Positions 57,309-64,000 of a DNA stretch of 64,000 nucleotides are shown here, one piece after another. The first letter of the stretch is position 1. Each line of letters begins with the position of its first letter. Both the position numbers and the translations under genes were made by a program. The notes under the pieces are model-generated. The model was not told the origin of the DNA, made no database searches, and saw only the letters and a program-made list of their open reading frames with translations. Source of the stretch: Actinomadura graeca (GTDB taxonomy: Bacteria > Actinomycetota > Actinomycetes > Streptosporangiales > Streptosporangiaceae); the NCBI RefSeq assembly GCF_019175365.1, contig NZ_CP059572.1:3162001-3226000 (forward strand), written 5' to 3'.

Positions 57309-59036
57309 TCATCCCACCCCTGAGGGACGGAACGTGTCGAGCACATTCTTCACGAGTGCCTCGTTCTCGTTCCACTTGGACGCGGGAACCGCCACCACCA
57401 CGGCGTACGGCGTCCCGCCGGCGATCACGCCCCGGTCGCGGGCCCGGGTGCCGCCCGCGCGGGACCAGACGAACTCGATGTCGGCGGCGGGGAGCCCGCC
57501 GGCGGTGCTGCGGGCGATGTCGATCCGGCGGAAGCCCTGGAGCTTGCCGTCGGCGATGGCCTCGCGCTCCCAGGTGACCCAGTGCTCGTAGGGGTCGCCC
57601 GTCCACGGCGTGCGGTCGACCTGGACGTACGCGGTGGACGCCGGGTCCGTCCAGACCGTGCTGTTGCCCTGCTCCGCGCGCTTCCAGCCCCGGGGGACGC
57701 CGATCGTGAAGCCGGGTCCGGCGGCGGTGGCGAGCCCCGGCGGGAGCGGGGTCCTGCCGGGCGAGGTGCCCGGTGTCCCGCCGGGCGACCCGCTCGGCGA
57801 GGCACCGGACGTGGTGCCGGATTCGGGCGACTGCGCGGCGGGCGACCGCGGGCCGGCGGGGCCGCGGCCCTCCGCGCCCTTCGGCCACGCGTACACCACG
57901 GCGGGGACGAGGATCGCGACCACCACGAGCGCGCCGAGGAACACGGGCAGCGCCCGCCTGCGCTTCGCGGGCGCACTCCCCGCCGGGACGGGGGCGCCGT
58001 GCCCCCAGCCGGCCGTCCAGCCGCCCTCGGGCTGCGGACGGTGCGTGGTCGCGCCGTGCGGCGCGGCGGACCAGGAGGGCTGCGGGGTGCCGTCGTCCAC
58101 CGCGGTGCCCGTGGTCCAGTGCCGGGGGCCCGGAGCCGGGCCCTCGAAGGCGAACGTGTCCTGCTGCGCGATCTGCGCGGCGGCCTCGCTCGCGGCGTGC
58201 CCGGACGCGACCGCGGCGAGCGCCTCCTCCGCCTGGTCGGCGCCCATCCGGCGGACCGGGTCGCGCTCCAGCAGCCCCGCGAGGACGGGCGCGAGCGGCC
58301 CGGCGTTGCGCGGCGGCGGCGGTTCCTGCGTCATCACGGCGGCGAGCACCGCCATGGCGTCGTCGCGGTGGTGCGGGGCCTTCCCCTCGCAGGCGGCGTA
58401 GAGCGTCGCGCCGAGCGCCCACAGGTCGGACGCGGGGATCGCGGGCTCGCCCTTGAGCCGCTCCGGCGACATGTACGCGGGCGACCCCATGATCAGCCCG
58501 GTGTGCGTGAGCGTGGCGTCGCCCGCCATCCGCGCGATGCCGAAGTCGGTGAGGACGGCGCGGTCCCCATCGGCGACCAGAACGTTCGCGGGCTTGACGT
58601 CGCGGTGCAGGACGCCGATCGCGTGCGCGGCGCGCAGCGCGCCCACCACCTGCCGGCCGATCGAGGCGACACGGCCCGGCGGCAGGGGGCCGTCCTCGTC
58701 CACCACGTCCTGGAGCGAGCGGGCCCTGACCAGCTCCATGACGATCCACGGACGGTCGTCCTCGTCCACGACGTCGTGTACGGTCACGACGCCCGGATGG
58801 TTCAGGCGCGCCGAGGCGCGCGCCTCGCGGAGCGTCCTCTGGTGCCGGGTCTCCCGCTCAACGGGGTCGAGGGAGACGTGCAGGGAGACCTCCTTGACCG
58901 CGACGTCGCGGTCGAGCGTCTCGTCGCGGGCCCGCCACACGGTGCCCATCCCGCCGCGCCCGACCACCGACAGCAGCCGGTAGCGGCCGGCCAGCAACCG
59001 CCCGTCCGCGTGGTCCGCCTGTTCCCCGTCCGACAT
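57309..59036 (-). CDS. Ser/Thr protein kinase (PknB-like), copy 2
   Basis: 575 residues. Full kinase domain (G-R-G-G-M-G-T-V, A-V-K-E-V, H-R-D-V-K-P-A-N, D-F-G-I-A, G-S-P-A-Y-M-S-P-E), cytoplasmic linker, transmembrane helix near 365-385, Ser/Pro/Gly linker, then an extracytoplasmic domain of about 140 residues starting G-F-T-I-G-V-P-R-G-W. PASTA repeats are absent. An upstream ATG (59060) would add 8 residues. Confidence 0.92.
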   Translation of the reverse strand: MSDGEQADHADGRLLAGRYRLLSVVGRGGMGTVWRARDETLDRDVAVKEVSLHVSLDPVERETRHQRTLREARASARLNHPGVVTVHDVVDEDDRPWIVMELVRARSLQDVVDEDGPLPPGRVASIGRQVVGALRAAHAIGVLHRDVKPANVLVADGDRAVLTDFGIARMAGDATLTHTGLIMGSPAYMSPERLKGEPAIPASDLWALGATLYAACEGKAPHHRDDAMAVLAAVMTQEPPPPRNAGPLAPVLAGLLERDPVRRMGADQAEEALAAVASGHAASEAAAQIAQQDTFAFEGPAPGPRHWTTGTAVDDGTPQPSWSAAPHGATTHRPQPEGGWTAGWGHGAPVPAGSAPAKRRRALPVFLGALVVVAILVPAVVYAWPKGAEGRGPAGPRSPAAQSPESGTTSGASPSGSPGGTPGTSPGRTPLPPGLATAAGPGFTIGVPRGWKRAEQGNSTVWTDPASTAYVQVDRTPWTGDPYEHWVTWEREAIADGKLQGFRRIDIARSTAGGLPAADIEFVWSRAGGTRARDRGVIAGGTPYAVVVAVPASKWNENEALVKNVLDTFRPSGVG

Positions 59037-59089
59037 GAGTCGCGACCCTACCGATCCCATCTAACAGATCGGCATACGCCGACCTTGCG

Positions 59090-61012
59090 TCACTTCTTCG
59101 CGGGCTCGAAGAACCGGAAGACGGGCTGGAGCGCCGCCAGCTCCTTCTCCCAGCGCTCGTCCGGCGCCCGCAGGAGGATGGCGTAGCCGTGCCCGTTCAC
59201 CACGAAGCCGCGGTTGAGGATGTGCAGCCGGGTGCCGCCGCTCTCGAAGGTGAACTCCCAGTCCGCGGACCTGTCGCCGTTCCCGCCGTCGGGCACGGGC
59301 GGGTGGTCGCCGGTCGGCTCGATCTTGATCTTGCGGTAGCCGGGGAACCCGGCGCCGCCCTTCTCCTGCCGCCGCCAGTCGCCGATCGCGCTCGCGCCGG
59401 GCCGGTCGGTCTGCCCGATCTGGACGTAGGTCTCGCGGTTCCGCGAGTAGTAGAAGTCGCCGCCCTGCTTGCGCTCGGGGCCGCTCCAGCCGTCCGGGAC
59501 GGGGACGGCGTAGCCGCTGCGGTCATGGTGCATGCGGAAGCCCGCCGGGAGTGCCGCGCCGGGCGTCGCGCTCGGCGTGGCCGGCGTCGGGCGCGCGGAC
59601 GATTTCGGGGCCTTCGGCGACGGGTGTGCGCCCTTGCCGCCGGGGTCGTCACCGCCCGAACCCGCCATCGCGATGCCCGCGATGACGACGATGATGAGCA
59701 GCACGACCGCGCCGATGACCAGCGCGTTCCGGTGGGTGGCCAACGCCGAGCGGACGGATCCGCGCGGCTCGGCGCCGGCGGCGTCCGGGGCGGCCGGAGG
59801 AAGCGGGCGGCCGAGGCGGTCCGTCTGCTCCAGGCGGCCCGCGGGCTGCGTGGGCGGCCCGGCGCGCCAGGACGTGGCGCGCGCCGGGTCGTCCAGCACG
59901 GTCTCGTTCGGGGACGGGCCGTCGGCGCCGGGCGGGGGCCCGGCCGGCAGGTTCAGGGTGCCGGGTTCCTGCGGCGCCGCCGCGTCGGCGGGGCCGGGCG
60001 CCGGGTCGGCGGCCGGGAGGAACGACGCGGCGTCGAAGCGCGTCAGCTGGTCGGGGCGCGCGTCGCCGGCGCCGGGGATCTCGGGGATGGGCGTGACGCG
60101 GGTCTGCGCGGCGGGGGCCTCCAGGGGGTACTCCACCGCCATCGTCCGCTGGGTGTCGATGGTCTCCTGCCGGACGATGTCGTCCAGCAGCGCCCCGGCC
60201 TCGATGGCGTCCATCCGCTGGTCGGGGTTCTTGCGCAGCAGCCCCTCGATGACCGGGACGAGCCGGCCGCCCTTCTCCGGCGCGTCGGGCTCCTCGGAGA
60301 TGACGGCGACCAGCGCGGCCATCGGCTCGGGACGCTCGAACGGCGACTTGCCGTGCAGCATCGCGTAGAGCGTGACGCCCAGCGACCACAGGTCGGACGC
60401 GGGCCCGGCGACGCGGCCGCGGGCGCGCTCCGGCGCGATGTAGGCGGGCGAGCCCATCACGAGCCCGGTCTGGGTGAGGGTGGCGTCGCCGGAGGCGGTG
60501 GCGATGCCGAAGTCGGTGAGCACGGCGCGCTCGCCGCCCGCCACCGTGCCGGTGACCAGCACGTTGCTGGGCTTGACGTCGCGGTGCAGCACCCCGGCGT
60601 CGTGCGCGGCGTGCAGCGCGGCGAGCATCTGCCGGCCGATCTCGGCGGCGCGGCGCGGTTCGAGCGGCCCGTCCTGCTTGATGACCTGGTCCAGGGAGCG
60701 GGCCAGGATCAGCTCCATGATGATCCAGGGCCGGTCGTCCTCCTCGACGACGTCGTAGACGGTCACGACGCCGGGGTGGCCGAGCCGCGCGGCGGTGCGG
60801 GCCTCACGGAACGTGCGCTTGTGGTGGACGGCCCGTTCCTCATCGGTGAGACCATGCGGGAGGATGACCTCCTTCACCGCGACGTCACGACCGAGGACCT
60901 CATCGTGTGCCTGCCAGACCGTCCCCATGCCGCCTCGGCCGACCTGGGTTACCAGTCGGTAGCGGCGGGCGAGCAACCGCTCACCGGGTTCATTTGGCAT
61001 ATCCGCGACCAT
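59090..61012 (-). CDS. Ser/Thr protein kinase (PknB-like), copy 3
   Basis: About 640 residues: kinase domain with V-G-R-G-G-M-G-T-V, H-R-D-V-K-P-S-N, D-F-G-I-A and G-S-P-A-Y-I-A-P-E. A long acidic/Pro linker (about 290-440) precedes a transmembrane helix near 450-470 and an extracytoplasmic domain starting G-Y-A-V-P-V-P-D-G-W, like copy 2. Start choices are 61054 (GTG), 61012 and 61000; none is decisive. It is the first of the tandem set and divergent from lysX. Confidence 0.92.
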   Translation of the reverse strand: MVADMPNEPGERLLARRYRLVTQVGRGGMGTVWQAHDEVLGRDVAVKEVILPHGLTDEERAVHHKRTFREARTAARLGHPGVVTVYDVVEEDDRPWIIMELILARSLDQVIKQDGPLEPRRAAEIGRQMLAALHAAHDAGVLHRDVKPSNVLVTGTVAGGERAVLTDFGIATASGDATLTQTGLVMGSPAYIAPERARGRVAGPASDLWSLGVTLYAMLHGKSPFERPEPMAALVAVISEEPDAPEKGGRLVPVIEGLLRKNPDQRMDAIEAGALLDDIVRQETIDTQRTMAVEYPLEAPAAQTRVTPIPEIPGAGDARPDQLTRFDAASFLPAADPAPGPADAAAPQEPGTLNLPAGPPPGADGPSPNETVLDDPARATSWRAGPPTQPAGRLEQTDRLGRPLPPAAPDAAGAEPRGSVRSALATHRNALVIGAVVLLIIVVIAGIAMAGSGGDDPGGKGAHPSPKAPKSSARPTPATPSATPGAALPAGFRMHHDRSGYAVPVPDGWSGPERKQGGDFYYSRNRETYVQIGQTDRPGASAIGDWRRQEKGGAGFPGYRKIKIEPTGDHPPVPDGGNGDRSADWEFTFESGGTRLHILNRGFVVNGHGYAILLRAPDERWEKELAALQPVFRFFEPAKK

Positions 61013-61185
61013 ATCGACTTTTGCTGACAACCTTGGACCGAGCTTGCAAGCCACATCCCCCTACCCGTACGACGCCCGGCACCACCTCATGGTTCGCCAC
61101 CGGGTGAGCGAGTGCGGACGGAAGCGTGATCGACGTGACACCCGGTACAACTAAGAGAGTTGCACAACGTGCCGACGGGGGGACG

Positions 61186-64000
61186 ATGCCGGAGAAGGGC
61201 CTGAGGGGCGAGTGGCGACGCCTGATCCAGGCGGCACCCACGATCTTCTTCTGGTACACCCGTCTCTCCGGGATCCTGTCGCTGCTGGCCTGGGTCTCCT
61301 ATGGTCTCATCCTTGAGATAGCCGACATCTGGGCGCTGCGCTGGATCGGCTACCTCGGCTGGTTCCCCAGCGTGCCCGTCGGGCTCGTGTGGATCCTGCT
61401 GTCGATGGGGGTGCGGCGGCGCAAGAAGGCCGCCTGGCGCATCCTCGTCCTCATCTTCTGCCTGCCCGCCGCGCTCGGCGTCACCGCCGTCCTCACCACC
61501 CTGTTCGACCCGGCGAAGCCCACCCCGGTCGGCCTGATCGTCACGGCCTGCGTGTACCTCGCCGTGCTCGGCCTGCTGGTCTCGGCGCGCGGCCAGTTCA
61601 CCACACTGCCCGACCGCGCGAACCGGCGCCTCGCGGCGATCGTCTTCACCTGCCTGCTGGTCGTGACCTGCGGGATCGGGACGTTCCTCGTCACCGTCAC
61701 CGACCGCCAGAGCAGCGGCGACTTCTGGACGCACCCCGTCTACGCCATCATGCAGACGGTCCTCGGGCCGCGCGTCACGGGCAAGCCGATCGACGTCTCC
61801 GTCCCGTTCTGGGTGGACGTGATCCTGTGGGTCCTCGGCACCGGGCTGTTCGTCGGGACCTTCTGGGCGCTGTTCAAGCCCGGCCGCCGCGACCCCGTCC
61901 TCAGCCCGCCGGAGGAGCTCGCGGCGCGCGCGCTGCTCGCCGAGTACGGCGAGCAGGACTCGCTCGGCTACTTCGCGCTGCGCCGCGACAAGGACGTCAT
62001 CCTCGCACCGAACGGTAAGGCGGCCATCGCCTACCGGGTGGAAGGTTCGGTCTCGCTGGCCAGCGGCGATCCGCTCGGCGACCCCGAGTCGTGGGACCAG
62101 GCGATCGAGGCGTGGCTCGGCGAGTGCCGCGCGCACGCGTGGATCCCCGGCGCGGTCAGCGTCGGCGAGCGCGGCGCCCACATCTACCGGCGGCACGGGT
62201 TCGACGCCCTGGAGCTCGGCGACGAGGCCATCGTCGACCTCACCGACTTCAACCTCGACGGCCGCGAGATGCGGCAGGTCCGCCAAGCGGTCCGGCGCGT
62301 CGAGCGGGCCGGCTACACCGTCCGCATCCGGCGGCACTCGCAGATCCCCGGCTGGGAGATGGGCAAGCTCATCCGCAGCGCCGACGCCTGGCGCGGTGAG
62401 GAGACCGAGCGCGGCTTCTCGATGGCCCTCGGCCGCCTCGGCGACCCCACCGACGGCCGCTGCGTGATGGTCGAGGCGTTCGACGCCCAAGGCGAGCTGC
62501 GCGGGCTGCTGAGCTTCGTCCCCTGGGGCCGGACGGGCCTGTCGCTGGACCTGATGCGCCGCGACCGCCGCGCCGAGAACGGCCTGAACGAGTACATGGT
62601 CGCCAAGCTCGCCGAGAAGGCCGCCGTGGTCGGCGCGCAGCAGCTGTCGCTGAACTTCGCGATGCTGCGCTCGGCGTTCGAGCGCGGCTCGCAGATCGGC
62701 GCCGGGCCGGTCGCGCGCGCCTACTACCGGTTCCTGTCGTTCGCGTCGAAGTTCTGGCAGCTGGAGTCGCTGTACCTGGCCAACGCCAAGTACCTGCCGC
62801 ACTGGCGGCCCCGGTTCATCTGCTACCAGCATGGGCGCCACCTCGTCCGGCTCGGGCTCGCCTACGCGCGCGCCGAGGGGTTCCTGCCGAGCTTCAACCG
62901 CCCCAAGCTGGACCGCGCGGCCGCCATGGTCCCGTCCACGGACCTGGTCGAGCGGATCAAGGAGATCGAGGAGGCCGCCGACGCGGCCCGCGCGCCGCAG
63001 CGCCGGCTGTCGGAGCAGGAGCGGGTCCGGCACGCGAAGCTGGAGCAGATCCGCGCCTGCGGCATGGACCCCTACCCGCTGTCGTTCGAGCGCACCGACT
63101 TCGCGTCCGGGATCCGCGAGCGCTTCCCCGGGCTGCCGCCCGACACCCGCACCGGCGAGCACGTCGCCATCGCCGGGCGTGTCGTGCTGGCCCGCGAGCA
63201 CGGCCGGCTGATCTTCGTCACGCTGCGGGACGAGACCGCCGACCTCCAGGTCATGCTGACCTCCGACGCGCTCGGCGCCCCGTCGCTGCGCCACTGGAAG
63301 TCGCTGATCGACCTCGGCGACCAGGTGGGCGTGTCGGGCGAGGTCGTCACGTCCCGGCGCGGCGAGCTGTCGGTGCTGGCCGACGCCTGGCGGCTCACCG
63401 CCAAGTGCCTGCGGCCGCTGCCGAACAAGCGCGCCGGGCTGTCGGACCCCGAGGCCCGCGTCCGGCAGCGCTACGTCGACTTCATCGTCAACGACGACGC
63501 GCGCCGGATGCTGCGCATGCGCGGCGACGCGGTGGCCGCCGTCCGCGACGCGCTGCGCGCCCGCGGCTACCTCGAAGTCGAGACGCCGATGCTCCAGCCC
63601 ATCCACGGCGGCGCCGCCGCCCGCCCGTTCACCACCCGCATCAACGCCTACAACATGCAGCTGTACCTGCGGATCGCCCCGGAGCTGTACCTCAAGCGGC
63701 TGCTGGTCGGCGGCGTCGGCCGGGTGTTCGAGCTGAACCGCAACTTCCGCAACGAGGGCGTGTCGCACAAGCACAACCCCGAGTTCACGATGCTGGAGGC
63801 GTACGAGCCGTACGGCGACTACGACACGATGGCCGGCCTCACCCGCTCCCTGGTCCTGGACGCCGCGCGCGCGGCGCTCGGCACCACGGTCCTCGTCCGC
63901 GACGGCGTCGAGTACGACCTCGCGCGGCCCTGGGAGGAGATCACCGTCTACGAGTCGGTCTCCAAGGCCCTCGGCGAGGAGGTCACCCCCGACACCCCCG
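61186..64000 (+). CDS. lysX: Bifunctional lysylphosphatidylglycerol synthetase / lysyl-tRNA synthetase (3' partial)
   Basis: 938 codons are visible and the gene continues beyond the window; mycobacterial LysX has about 1170 residues. The N-terminal part has several transmembrane helices (about 20-230), then the MprF-type phosphatidylglycerol lysyltransferase domain (L-A-E-Y-G-E-Q-D-S-L-G-Y-F to about 600). The OB-fold and class II LysRS part follow, with H-V-A-I-A-G-R-V, V-E-T-P-M-L and motif 2 R-N-F-R-N-E-G. It charges lysine onto tRNA and transfers it to phosphatidylglycerol, lowering surface negative charge. ATG at 61186 with GGGGGGA upstream. Confidence 0.95.
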   Translation, partial: MPEKGLRGEWRRLIQAAPTIFFWYTRLSGILSLLAWVSYGLILEIADIWALRWIGYLGWFPSVPVGLVWILLSMGVRRRKKAAWRILVLIFCLPAALGVTAVLTTLFDPAKPTPVGLIVTACVYLAVLGLLVSARGQFTTLPDRANRRLAAIVFTCLLVVTCGIGTFLVTVTDRQSSGDFWTHPVYAIMQTVLGPRVTGKPIDVSVPFWVDVILWVLGTGLFVGTFWALFKPGRRDPVLSPPEELAARALLAEYGEQDSLGYFALRRDKDVILAPNGKAAIAYRVEGSVSLASGDPLGDPESWDQAIEAWLGECRAHAWIPGAVSVGERGAHIYRRHGFDALELGDEAIVDLTDFNLDGREMRQVRQAVRRVERAGYTVRIRRHSQIPGWEMGKLIRSADAWRGEETERGFSMALGRLGDPTDGRCVMVEAFDAQGELRGLLSFVPWGRTGLSLDLMRRDRRAENGLNEYMVAKLAEKAAVVGAQQLSLNFAMLRSAFERGSQIGAGPVARAYYRFLSFASKFWQLESLYLANAKYLPHWRPRFICYQHGRHLVRLGLAYARAEGFLPSFNRPKLDRAAAMVPSTDLVERIKEIEEAADAARAPQRRLSEQERVRHAKLEQIRACGMDPYPLSFERTDFASGIRERFPGLPPDTRTGEHVAIAGRVVLAREHGRLIFVTLRDETADLQVMLTSDALGAPSLRHWKSLIDLGDQVGVSGEVVTSRRGELSVLADAWRLTAKCLRPLPNKRAGLSDPEARVRQRYVDFIVNDDARRMLRMRGDAVAAVRDALRARGYLEVETPMLQPIHGGAAARPFTTRINAYNMQLYLRIAPELYLKRLLVGGVGRVFELNRNFRNEGVSHKHNPEFTMLEAYEPYGDYDTMAGLTRSLVLDAARAALGTTVLVRDGVEYDLARPWEEITVYESVSKALGEEVTPDTP

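Noticed and set aside
61087..63774. Minus-strand open frame of 895 codons opposite lysX
   Set aside because: Composition typical of antisense to a GC-rich gene. The plus strand carries unmistakable LysX motifs.

Overview
The window is very GC-rich with strong G/C bias at third codon positions, frequent GTG starts and many 1-4 nt stop/start overlaps. Together with LysX, twin-arginine sulfatase/FGE, several Ser/Thr kinases and a DasR-type operator, this points to a chromosomal segment of a filamentous actinomycete. An Actinomadura/Nonomuraea-like member of the Streptosporangiales is my best guess (inference from gene content only). No IS element, CRISPR array, rRNA or tRNA was found.

Layout. 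1-3.1 kb: end of a secreted Cys-rich protein, a class A beta-lactamase lipoprotein, and an orphan amino-acid-type binding lipoprotein with a membrane partner. 3.1-5.5 kb: strong hairpins and a tandem pair of SRPBCC proteins. 5.8-10 kb: a sugar ABC operon (binding protein, two permeases, ROK kinase) whose promoter carries a DasR-like operator, suggesting amino-sugar uptake. 10-14.5 kb: SCO6745-like protein, a quinone-oxidoreductase-like protein, and a TetR/NmrA divergent pair with repeated palindromes. 14.5-18.0 kb: two modules that each pair a tiny charged peptide with a protein-isoaspartate-methyltransferase homologue, around a pentapeptide-repeat gene; these look like imiditide-type RiPP clusters and are the most exciting locus here. 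18.1-20.2 kb: a HicA-like/HTH toxin-antitoxin-like pair and a micro-operon of four overlapping small genes.

20.2-34.4 kb: an oxidoreductase, an ECF sigma/beta-propeller membrane protein pair, FGE plus its sulfatase, an ABC exporter, a class V aminotransferase, a CBS protein, an ECF sigma/LCP pair, a D,D-carboxypeptidase and a TetR regulator. 34.5-46 kb: GalE, a NarL-type regulator and a one-direction exopolysaccharide operon: Wzz-like, DegT aminotransferase, CapD-like SDR, GT4, a fused Wzy-Wzx reading frame, initiating sugar transferase and a surface glycosidase-like protein.

46-64 kb: a metallo-beta-lactamase/Rieske fusion, a small membrane peptide, a soluble kinase with a frameshifted response regulator, a P450 with internal deletions, two tandem esterase-like membrane proteins (the second lacking its catalytic residues), a complete two-component system, a receiver protein, three tandem Ser/Thr kinases and the 5' part of lysX, which runs off the window.
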